Of a stretch of 64,000 nt of DNA, positions 56,549-64,000 are shown in pieces. A model generated the notes under the pieces. That model saw only the letters and a program-made list of their open reading frames with translations, searched no databases and was not told the origin of the DNA. The stretch's first letter is position 1. Each line of letters starts with the position of its first letter. The position numbers and the translations under genes were made by a program. The stretch comes from Tranzscheliella williamsii (lineage: Eukaryota; Basidiomycota; Ustilaginomycetes; Ustilaginales; Ustilaginaceae), in the NCBI GenBank assembly GCA_023212725.1, contig JALBYF010000040.1, positions 1 to 64,000 of the forward strand. Reading direction: 5' to 3'.

Positions 56549-57442
56549 ACATGTATAAAAAAACCCATCTTCCCTCTCTTCCCTCTCCTCATCCTGTCCG
56601 TTTGTACCTGTAAATGATCAGCCGACAGACAGATCGCAACATAGACGTCTCGACTTGCCCCTTCCATCACGGCCCTGGATGTGCACGTTCGTGGCAGCAA
56701 GCGTAGCGATGTGAATGTGAATAAGAGCACGCTTGATGTTAGATCGAGAAGCGCTCCCACAGACGCAGACGAACACGAAAAACAACTCGACCGCGCTGCG
56801 CGTCTGGGTATCTGGCGTAAAACGATACAGACGCGAAAAGATCTAGCCAGTCAGCTCCACCTCTGCTTGTCCAACATAGCGGCGCGCAGTCCAACCGGCC
56901 GGGAAAAGTGGGCTCGCATTCCGTCTCGGCGATTCTTCTCACAGCCCACCCTCACTGGCGAAAGCTTTGCCCGGCTCTGCTGCCCTGCCGTGATAGTAAG
57001 GATTTCAAGAGCAGGCGCTCTTGCTCAGCTTCCGCTTTGTCAATCCGCATCCTCCCTCTCCTCTCGCCTCGTCTTGCCTCGGCTCTTCACCTTCACAACA
57101 CCGCGTCGTGCTTGACACCTCTTCGCTCCGTTCGACTTCGTCCATCTTGCTATCAAGCACACGCCGACGATCAGCTCCCTCTTTCAACATTTACCACACA
57201 CCCGCCTTTCCACCGAACGCCGTCCATCGCCACGGTCCTCTCGACGCGTCTCTCTCCCATACCATCAACAGATTTCGCCCCTCTACCAAGGTGACGACAG
57301 CTTTCCAACAGCGGAGCAGGTCTGGCGCGTTGATCATCTGCCTTTTGCCCGCTGTTGGCTGTCCCGGATCTGGTCTGCTTATCAACGCGTTGCCGGTTTC
57401 GCAGAGGCCACACCATCGCTCGGTAGCGGCCTACAGAACATC
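56549..57442. other. Intergenic region MTD1 / ISWI
   Basis: 894 nt between tandem genes. An A-run (TATAAAAAAACCC) follows the MTD1 stop at about 56553-56566, plausible for 3'-end processing. The right half is pyrimidine-rich and probably holds the ISWI promoter and leader. Overlapping frames of 60-180 codons show no domain. Confidence 0.45.
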
Positions 57443-60400
57443 ATGTCTGCAACATCGAACGGCTCCAATGGCCATCTTAAGCCTTCGGGCTTGCCACCTG
57501 CCATGCGAGATGCCAAGAACTGGGAAGATCAGGACAAGCTGTCCGACTATATCCCCGCCTCTGGCGATCTGAGCAGAGCCCCAACCGCCTCTGCTTCCGT
57601 CTCCCGTGCACAGACACCACCATACAAATCCGATGATGAGGATGAGCTGGATGACGATGCAGACGCCTCCATCTCCTCGCCCTCCAAGACCGCTCGTCAG
57701 CTCGAAAAGGAAAAAGAGAAGAACGAGCGGGCTGCCGCTCGCAAACATGAAAGGGCCGTCAAAGCGGCGCAGAACGAGGACCTGGAGAACACCCGTTCCG
57801 AGATGAACAAGTCCAAGCTGGCAGATAGCATGAAGCGCTTCTCCTATCTGCTCGGCCAGACCGAGCTCTTCCAGCACTTTATCGATATCAAGAAGGAGCG
57901 CGACCAAGAATTTGCCAGAATGCTCGACGAATCTCAGCATGCAAGCGCAAAAAAGGCCAAGAAAGGCGGCGACAACCGGCGCAGGAAGACGGAAAAAGAG
58001 GAGGACGAGGAGCTCCTCAAGGAAGGAGATGACCAAGAACAGGCTGCTTTTGTCTTTAATGAATCGCCATCCTATGTCAAGGGAGGCACAATGCGGGATT
58101 ATCAGGTGCAAGGTCTCAACTGGATGATCTCGCTCTACCACAATGGCATCAATGGTATCTTGGCTGACGAGATGGGTCTTGGCAAGACATTGCAAACCAT
58201 CTCCTTTTTGGGTTACCTTAGAGACTTCCGCGATACACCTGGCTTCCATCTGGTAGTTGTTCCCAAGTCTACACTCGATAACTGGTACCGCGAGTTCCAG
58301 CGTTGGGTTCCTGGATTCAACGTCGTTACGCTCAAGGGCGCCAAGGAGGAGCGAGATACCGTCATCCAGAATCACCTCTTGCCGCAAGACTTTGATGTGC
58401 TGATCACCACCTACGAGATGTGTCTTCGAGAAAAGTCCGCGCTCAAAAAGCTCTCTTGGGAGTACATCATTATTGATGAAGCTCACAGAATCAAGAATGT
58501 CGATTCCATGCTGTCGCAGATCGTGCGAGCCTTCAACTCTCGATCTCGATTGCTGATCACAGGCACACCTCTTCAGAACAACCTTATGGAACTCTGGTCT
58601 CTCCTGAACTTCCTGCTGCCAGACGTGTTCAGCAACTCGGAAGACTTTGAGTCTTGGTTTAGAGGCAAGGGCGAAGAGAATCAGGACCAGGTTGTACAGC
58701 AGCTACACAAGGTGCTCCGGCCTTTCTTGCTGCGTCGCGTCAAGGCCGACGTGGAACGGTCTCTTCTGCCCAAGAAAGAAATCAATATCTTTGTCGGCCT
58801 GACAGACATGCAACGCCGCTGGTACAAGAGCATCTTGGAAAAGGACATTGATGCTGTCAATGGCGGCGTTGGGAGAAAGGAGGGCAAGACGCGCCTCCTC
58901 AACATTGTCATGCAGCTGAGAAAGTGCTGTAATCATCCTTACCTGTTTGACGGTGCCGAACCGGGGCCTCCGTTCACCACGGACGAGCATCTGGTGGACA
59001 ACTCGGGCAAGATGGTCATCCTGGATCGCCTCTTGAACAAGATGAAAGAGAGAGGATCCAGGGTGCTGATCTTCAGCCAAATGAGCCGCATGCTCGATAT
59101 CCTCGAAGATTACTGTCTCTTCCGCGAGTATGGCTATAGCCGGATCGACGGCTCGACCGCCCACGAGGATCGTATCGCTGCTATTGACGAGTACAACAAG
59201 CCTGGCTCTGAGAAGTTCATCTTCTTGCTGACCACCCGAGCCGGCGGTCTGGGAATCAACCTGACCTCTGCCGATGTCGTGGTGCTTTTCGACTCGGATT
59301 GGAATCCACAGGCGGACCTTCAGGCCATGGATCGTGCTCATCGAATCGGACAAACCAAACAGGTATACGTCTACCGATTCGTGACCGAGCACGCTATCGA
59401 GGAGCGGATCCTCGACCGGGCTGCCCAGAAGCTGCGTCTGGACCAGCTGGTTATCCAGCAGGGCCGGGCGCAACAAGCAGCCAAGGCGGCGCAGTCCAAA
59501 GACGACCTTGTCGACATGATCCAACACGGGGCCGAGAAGATCATTAGCCAGAAAGAAGACATGTCTATCAACGAGGACATTGATGAGATCATCTCTAAAG
59601 GCGAGGAGCGTACGCAGGCGATCCAAGCCAAGTACCAAGGCCTTAACCTGGACGACCTGAACAATTTCAAGTCGGACACCGTCTACAATTGGGAGGGCAA
59701 CGACTTTACTGAGCGAAAGCCGATCGCCCAGCTCTGGATCGAGCCGAGCAAGCGTGAGCGCAAGGCAAACTACAGCGTAGACAGCTATTACCGAGATGCG
59801 ATGCGCATCGGGCCAAAGCCTACGCAGCCAAAGGCGCCACGCGCGCCCAAGCAGATCAACATCAACGACTTTCAGTTCTATCCGCCTCGACTGGCGGAGC
59901 TGCAGGAGCGGGAGACGGCGGCCTATCAAAGGTCGATCGGCTACCGCGTGCCGCTGCGCGAGCCGAGCGGAGGGGAGACGGCGCAGGAGGTGGAAGACGA
60001 GCGAGAGCGCGAACAGCAGTTTATCGACACGGCCCAGGCGTTGTCGGATGAGGAGCTGGAAGAGAAGGAGGCGCTGGCACAGCAAGGCTTCTCGCACTGG
60101 AACCGGAGGGAGTTCCAGATCTTTGTCCGCGGATGCGAGCGATACGGGCGCAAGGCGTTTGCGCTGATCGCGTCCGAGATGCCCGACGGATCCAAGACGG
60201 AGAAAGAGGTGCGAGACTACAGCAAGGTATTCTGGGAGCGGATCTCGGAGCTGGCGGACTACCAGAAGCTGATCAGCCGGATCGAGGAAGGAGAGACGAA
60301 ACTGGCCAAGCAGCAGTACCAGGAGAGCGTGCTGAAGCGCAAGGTGAGCGGATACAAAAATCCGATCCAGGAGGTCAAGATCCACTATGGCCAGAACAAG

Positions 60401-60724
60401 GGCAAGTCGTACTCGGAAGAGGAGGACAAATTCCTGCTGGTCAAGCTGGCCGAGTACGGCCTGGCGGAGGGCGACACCTACGACCGGATCAAGAAGGACG
60501 TTGCGGTCCATCCTGGCTTCCGCTTTGACTGGTTCATCAAGTCGCGGACAGCGGTGGAGCTCGGCCGACGATGCAACACGCTGCTCCTCATGGTGCTCAA
60601 GGAGGAGGAGGAGCTCAACGCCGGCAAGGGCGCCAACAAGAAGAGGGCGCTCGACACCGCCAGCAACGGGACCAACAGCCGCTCCGGCACACCCACCCAG
60701 GCTTCCAAGAAGAAGAAAAAGTAG
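57443..60724 (+). CDS. ISW2: ISWI-family chromatin-remodelling ATPase
   Basis: Single exon, 1093 aa. A Ser/Asp-rich N-terminus carries an auto-inhibitory-type block (MKRFSYLLGQTELFQHFID at about 133-151). The SNF2 ATPase has motif I ILADEMGLGKTLQT with the Lys near 247, motif Ia VVPKSTLDNW, motif II IIIDEAHRIKN near 343 and TGTPLQNNLMELW. The helicase C lobe has RVLIFSQMSRMLDIL, RIDGSTAHEDR, LLTTRAGGLGINLTSAD and the Arg-finger motif DRAHRIGQTKQV. HAND, SANT (about 880-930, SHWNRREFQIFVRGCERYG) and SLIDE (about 990-1050, YSEEEDKFLLVKLAEYGLA) complete the ISWI layout. It slides and spaces nucleosomes with an Itc1/Acf-type partner in the nucleus. Whether it corresponds to yeast Isw1 or Isw2 cannot be told from this window. 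The tail ends in a Lys-rich nuclear-localisation-like run. The 602-aa antisense frame is a shadow. Confidence 0.97.
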   Translation: MSATSNGSNGHLKPSGLPPAMRDAKNWEDQDKLSDYIPASGDLSRAPTASASVSRAQTPPYKSDDEDELDDDADASISSPSKTARQLEKEKEKNERAAARKHERAVKAAQNEDLENTRSEMNKSKLADSMKRFSYLLGQTELFQHFIDIKKERDQEFARMLDESQHASAKKAKKGGDNRRRKTEKEEDEELLKEGDDQEQAAFVFNESPSYVKGGTMRDYQVQGLNWMISLYHNGINGILADEMGLGKTLQTISFLGYLRDFRDTPGFHLVVVPKSTLDNWYREFQRWVPGFNVVTLKGAKEERDTVIQNHLLPQDFDVLITTYEMCLREKSALKKLSWEYIIIDEAHRIKNVDSMLSQIVRAFNSRSRLLITGTPLQNNLMELWSLLNFLLPDVFSNSEDFESWFRGKGEENQDQVVQQLHKVLRPFLLRRVKADVERSLLPKKEINIFVGLTDMQRRWYKSILEKDIDAVNGGVGRKEGKTRLLNIVMQLRKCCNHPYLFDGAEPGPPFTTDEHLVDNSGKMVILDRLLNKMKERGSRVLIFSQMSRMLDILEDYCLFREYGYSRIDGSTAHEDRIAAIDEYNKPGSEKFIFLLTTRAGGLGINLTSADVVVLFDSDWNPQADLQAMDRAHRIGQTKQVYVYRFVTEHAIEERILDRAAQKLRLDQLVIQQGRAQQAAKAAQSKDDLVDMIQHGAEKIISQKEDMSINEDIDEIISKGEERTQAIQAKYQGLNLDDLNNFKSDTVYNWEGNDFTERKPIAQLWIEPSKRERKANYSVDSYYRDAMRIGPKPTQPKAPRAPKQININDFQFYPPRLAELQERETAAYQRSIGYRVPLREPSGGETAQEVEDEREREQQFIDTAQALSDEELEEKEALAQQGFSHWNRREFQIFVRGCERYGRKAFALIASEMPDGSKTEKEVRDYSKVFWERISELADYQKLISRIEEGETKLAKQQYQESVLKRKVSGYKNPIQEVKIHYGQNKGKSYSEEEDKFLLVKLAEYGLAEGDTYDRIKKDVAVHPGFRFDWFIKSRTAVELGRRCNTLLLMVLKEEEELNAGKGANKKRALDTASNGTNSRSGTPTQASKKKKK

Positions 60725-61124
60725 TCCTCTCGCTTTCGCCCCTCTAAACTCCCTCTACTCCCTAGACACTTTTGGTCTACTTCAGTTCGACATCATCGTT
60801 GGTGATGCTAGCGTACTGGTATTGTCCGTGTATCTGTCGTGGCTTGTATCTGGGTCTTGAATGAACCCACTCTTATGTCGCACTAAGAGCTGCTTGTCAA
60901 CCACCATCCTGAATGAATGAGAATTGATGTGGTGGAAGGTTGTTGTCTCGGCCGGTCGGGGTAGATGGCAAACACTCTAACATCTGTACTCACTCACTCC
61001 ACACGCGAAAAATTTCCCGTCTGAATTGCGTCTCGAAAGCGGTGCAGATAAGGCTGTTTTTCTTCTTGGAACGGGGCGACATCCTGCTATCCTGCGTTCA
61101 TTCTATCGTCAAGACAAGGCCGAG
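60725..61124. other. Intergenic region ISWI / RRP7
   Basis: 400 nt between tandem genes, AT-richer than its flanks. It holds the ISWI 3' UTR and the RRP7 promoter. An open frame reaches back to 61026 but begins with TTG, so RRP7 is started at the ATG 61125. Confidence 0.5.
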
Positions 61125-62411
61125 ATGGTGAAGAAGTCGGCACGGAAGTCGTCAGAGGCGGCGCAAGAGCCGGGCGTGTCAGCAGCGGGAGTCGCCTCGT
61201 CCAGCACGCATCGGCTTTCGAGCGCCAGTTCGTCCACGGCTTCTTCCATACTACTGCCGAACGGTTTTCTGGCGGTGCCGGTCGCTGTACAGCCGAGCAG
61301 CGTGGGGACAGCAGCGGACGTGCAGCACTGGATCTACGTGCGGAGGCAGCGCGAAAGCACAGCAGCCGCGTCGCAGCATGGCGAGGCGGACGACCTGCCG
61401 CCAGAACGCACGCTGTTCCTCTCCAACCTGCCCACGGACACCACCGAGTCGCATCTGCGCCACATCTTCCTCAACGCCGGGCCGCTCTCGGCGGTGAGAT
61501 TCAGATCGAGCCCCGCAGCAGGCCAGGACGAAGAGGACGAGAGGGAGCAGAAGGGCCTCGGCGAGGACGACGATCAGGATGCAGTCGCGCAGCCGTCGCC
61601 GTCGAGTTCCAAGGCAGGCGGCAAGGACAAGGGCAAGGGCAAGGCGGCCAGGGCTTCGACGGCGAGGGTGCCTCGAGTGATCCCGCTGCCGAGTATGGAT
61701 CCAAGAGCCAGTATGGGCTCACAGGGATTCCTGCCGACGTGCTCTTCTGCCCATGTTGTCTTCCTGGATGCTGGGTCTCTGGAACGCGCGCTGGAGCTGG
61801 TCAAGGGCGGGATCCGGTGGGACGACCCATTCAAGTCGTTGCGCAAGGAGGCCAAGCGGCAGGCGGAGATCGAGCAGCAGCTCGAGCAGCCGCAGGCGCC
61901 GACGCGTCCGAGCAAGAAGACGCGCACCACCACCTCGGCGGCGTTTCTGCTGCATGCCGGCGCCGGGGTGCCGCCCGCGGGATTGGGCTACCTGCTCGAG
62001 CAGCACAGCCTCTGTCGGCCTGAGCTGGAGGATGTGCGGGCGTGGGCCAACTCCAAGGTGGAGCTCTACCAGTACCGCAAGGCGCACCCGCTGCCGCGCA
62101 AGGTGGGCGTCCGGGGCGTCACCGTCGGCGCCAACGGCGAGCTGCTGGACGAGGACGGCTTCATCATCGTCCAGCGCTCCGGCAAGTACGGCCGCGCCGG
62201 CGCCAGCGCAGACGGCGGCGGCTCGGTCGGCATCGCCCACCGCGACTTCCAGCAAAACACAAAGAACAAGAGCCAGGGCCTCGAGGACTTCTACCGCTTC
62301 CAGCTGCGCGAGAAGAAGCGCGACCAGCTCGCCGACCTCCGCGCCAAGTTCGAGGCTGACAAGCACAAGGTCGCCCGCCTCAAGGCCGGCAGGCGCTTCC
62401 GCCCCTACTGA
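61125..62411 (+). CDS. RRP7: Ribosome biogenesis protein Rrp7
   Basis: Single exon, 428 aa, ATG in GAGATGG context. After a Ser/Ala-rich start, LPNGFLAVPVAV leads into an RRM-like fold: RTLFLSNLPTDTTESHLRHI (about 93-112) and, after a long acidic/Lys-rich insertion, SSAHVVFLDAGSLERALEL (about 208-226). The C-terminal Rrp7 domain includes a WANSKVELYQYRKAHPLPRK-type basic block, EDGFIIVQRSGKYGR, and the family's closing signature GLEDFYRFQLREKKRDQL, FEADKHKVARLKAGRRFRPY. Rrp7 belongs to the UTP-C/CURI module of the small-subunit processome and is needed for 18S rRNA processing in the nucleolus. The insertion between RRM beta strands is long compared with yeast Rrp7 (297 aa). The last 330 nt are C-rich after a G-rich middle. 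Confidence 0.93.
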   Translation: MVKKSARKSSEAAQEPGVSAAGVASSSTHRLSSASSSTASSILLPNGFLAVPVAVQPSSVGTAADVQHWIYVRRQRESTAAASQHGEADDLPPERTLFLSNLPTDTTESHLRHIFLNAGPLSAVRFRSSPAAGQDEEDEREQKGLGEDDDQDAVAQPSPSSSKAGGKDKGKGKAARASTARVPRVIPLPSMDPRASMGSQGFLPTCSSAHVVFLDAGSLERALELVKGGIRWDDPFKSLRKEAKRQAEIEQQLEQPQAPTRPSKKTRTTTSAAFLLHAGAGVPPAGLGYLLEQHSLCRPELEDVRAWANSKVELYQYRKAHPLPRKVGVRGVTVGANGELLDEDGFIIVQRSGKYGRAGASADGGGSVGIAHRDFQQNTKNKSQGLEDFYRFQLREKKRDQLADLRAKFEADKHKVARLKAGRRFRPY

Positions 62412-62728
62412 TCCCGCGCCTCCCTAGCCTTACTGCGCACGCCTGAAATTGTACCAGAATTTGTCCTCTTTCTACCGCTAGTTGCCACTTCGTTCGAGCG
62501 CAGCATTGACACTATACTACATTGCGCTCGCTGAGTGAAGCCCAGCGACGACCCTGGTCCGCATTCATGGGCAGCACAGTTCCAGTCCAGAGGTGAGGTG
62601 TGAGTCAGTCAAGAGTGATTTCGGATGTCGGAGAGCAGATCGAAAACCGGCCATGGGCGGTGGGCGACTGGTTTGCTCTCTACTCTGTCCTTACTCGGGC
62701 GACTGCATCACGACGGCTGGGCGCAAGG
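62412..62728. other. Intergenic region RRP7 / TEL2-like gene
   Basis: 317 nt, AT-richer, with RRP7 3' UTR and promoter for the next gene. No repeat or TATA box was identified with confidence. Confidence 0.45.
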
Positions 62729-64000
62729 ATGGGGAGCGACGCAGATGCGAGCGCCAAGCAGCGGCAGCTGTTTGAGGCGGTGCGGGGGGGGGCGGTGCGG
62801 TTTGGTTCGGTGGAGGAGGTGGTGGCGATGTTTGCGGTGCCGCTGCGGGGGTTGTTTGGGGCGGGTCAGCTGCCGCGCGGGCTGGATGTGCGGGCGGGGT
62901 CGGGGTTGGCGGATGGCGCGGTGGGGGTGTCCGTGGTGGAGGCGGTGCAGGAGGCACTGCTGGTGCGGGTGGCGGTGGACTGGCGCGGCGCATTCGAGGC
63001 GTGCGCCTTCGACCAGCTCGTCCACACCTGCTTCTTCGGCCTGCCGCACACCGCGGCAGCCTCGACGGGTCTCGTGCAGCAGTGCGCCCTCCGGGTCCTC
63101 TCGCGCACGCTGGCGTCCGCCCGCATTCACGCCGCCTCGAACCCCCCGCCCTCCACCACTGTGGCCGACCCCGCCCAAGCAGCCACCACCCTGCCGCAGC
63201 TACCTCCCCCCGTCGAAACCCTCCTGCTAGAGCTCTGCCAGCATGCCTCACAGGCACTCTCCCTCCCCGCCATCGCCGCCGCTCTGCTGCAGGAGAAGAA
63301 CAAGGCCCGCCGCCACGTAGCCTGGTCCGACACCCTGCGTCTGCTCGCATCCCTCCCGGACCGAGTCGCCAACTTCACCCTCGGCAACCCTCCCCCCACG
63401 ACGCATCCGGACCAGTGGCTCTCGTCTGTCTTCGTCAGAGGCATCGCGCAGGCCTTGCAGGCAGACTTCGTCAGCACAGAGCTGGCCGAGCTCCTCGCCC
63501 AGTCCATCGCCCGCTTAGACAGAGTGGGATACCTGGCTCCCCGACCCTTCGGCCAAGACGCCACCGGTTTCTGGCCTGTGCTGCTCCGACAAGCGCTGGC
63601 AACCAACGCGAGGGGGCTGTCCACAGGCGCTTTACAGGCTCAACGGAACTGGACCATCCTAGAAAGATCTCTACCAAGCTCCACGCGCACCCGGGTCAGC
63701 GCCGGCTTCTTCACCGCGCTCGATTCGCTGGCTCGGCGCAAGGGGCTGGCAGCACTGGTCGCGCCGCAGGAGAGGACGAAAGCGCGCATCGAAGGGACCG
63801 TCTTTCTCTCCAACGACAGCCACGACTTTGTTGCGGCGGCATCACGCCTGTTCGATGTGTATCAGCCGTTGCGAAGGCCGAACTCAGGCGACAACGTCGT
63901 CACCTTAGACCACGAAGAGCAAGACACCGATGACGATGCTTCGCCCGCTGAACTCGTCGAGGCACGGTTCGCGCTCTACTGCCTGGGCCAGCCACGCCAA
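62729..64000 (+). CDS. Probable telomere-length regulator Tel2/TELO2 (5' part)
   Basis: The ATG at 62729 (AAGGATGG) opens a frame of 424 codons that runs off the right edge without a stop. The sequence is helical and repeat-like, with AWSDTLRLLASLPDRVANFT near 195, a phrase I associate with Tel2 (a 'SLPDRVAN' motif), WLSSVFVRGIAQALQADFVS, and a later SSTRTRVSAGFFTALDSLAR. Tel2, with Tti1 and Tti2, forms the TTT chaperone complex that stabilises PIKK kinases (TOR, ATM/Tel1, ATR, Tra1). The diagnostic C-terminal Tel2 domain lies outside the window, so the call is provisional; another HEAT-type protein remains possible. The first 230 nt are extremely G-rich (GCG/GTG/GGG codons) and then switch abruptly to C-ending codons at about 63000. 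Confidence 0.55.
   Translation, partial: MGSDADASAKQRQLFEAVRGGAVRFGSVEEVVAMFAVPLRGLFGAGQLPRGLDVRAGSGLADGAVGVSVVEAVQEALLVRVAVDWRGAFEACAFDQLVHTCFFGLPHTAAASTGLVQQCALRVLSRTLASARIHAASNPPPSTTVADPAQAATTLPQLPPPVETLLLELCQHASQALSLPAIAAALLQEKNKARRHVAWSDTLRLLASLPDRVANFTLGNPPPTTHPDQWLSSVFVRGIAQALQADFVSTELAELLAQSIARLDRVGYLAPRPFGQDATGFWPVLLRQALATNARGLSTGALQAQRNWTILERSLPSSTRTRVSAGFFTALDSLARRKGLAALVAPQERTKARIEGTVFLSNDSHDFVAAASRLFDVYQPLRRPNSGDNVVTLDHEEQDTDDDASPAELVEARFALYCLGQPRQ

Noticed and set aside
58703..60511. 602-aa minus-strand frame
   Set aside because: Antisense shadow of the ISWI gene with no recognisable domain.
1..64000. Transposons, CRISPR arrays, tRNA/rRNA genes, secondary-metabolite or effector cluster
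   Set aside because: No transposase or integrase motifs, no spaced direct-repeat array, no tRNA T-loop/anticodon architecture and no cluster-type enzymes were seen; the content is housekeeping genes.

Overview
The window looks like nuclear DNA of a smut-type basidiomycete (Ustilaginomycotina, probably Ustilaginaceae). The sequence is GC-rich. Genes are long and mostly single-exon; the few introns (about 70-420 nt) have GTAAGT/GTGAGT-type donors. Every recognisable protein is a fungal housekeeping type. No bacterial operons, transposons, CRISPR arrays, tRNAs or rRNAs were seen. The organism assignment is inference from gene content and architecture. All identities come from reading translations against remembered families, not from a search.

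Layout. 1-7746: two divergent genes share a 437-nt spacer. Leftward is an MCM-binding protein (MCMBP) whose central linker carries a complete YggS/PLPBP (vitamin B6 homeostasis) domain; its 3' end lies outside the window. Rightward is an adaptin-like HEAT-repeat protein that splices in frame into a DUF4743 Nudix hydrolase of the thiamine-diphosphate damage-control type. 7900-22521: an IBtk-like ankyrin/RCC1/double-BTB protein (minus), a fungal conserved protein of unknown function (plus), and TAF2 with three C-terminal bromodomains (minus). 22522-30668: Prp45/SNW1 splicing factor, Vps1 dynamin, calnexin, and a four-exon NTF2 that had to be assembled from short exons. 30882-40252: a Far11/STRIP STRIPAK scaffold, a DHA1-type drug/polyamine transporter, and an orphan seven-helix membrane protein with a signal peptide. 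40253-42066: the largest gene-free stretch. 42067-49819: bifunctional Thi6, cysteinyl-tRNA synthetase with both targeted and cytosolic starts, and Vps33 with a 424-nt intron. 50073-64000: secreted RNase T2, a GST-like protein, SF3B6 (two exons), Mtd1-type methylene-THF dehydrogenase, ISWI ATPase, Rrp7, and the start of a probable Tel2.

The genes do not form one pathway; this is an ordinary core-chromosome segment. The most unusual content is the pair of divergent fusion genes at the left end. Each joins a vitamin-cofactor 'guardian' enzyme (B6: YggS; B1: Nudix) to a subunit-type protein of an unrelated complex (MCM unloading; vesicle coat-like). A second recurrent signal is compositional: near many stop codons the coding strand runs G-rich and then switches to C-rich.
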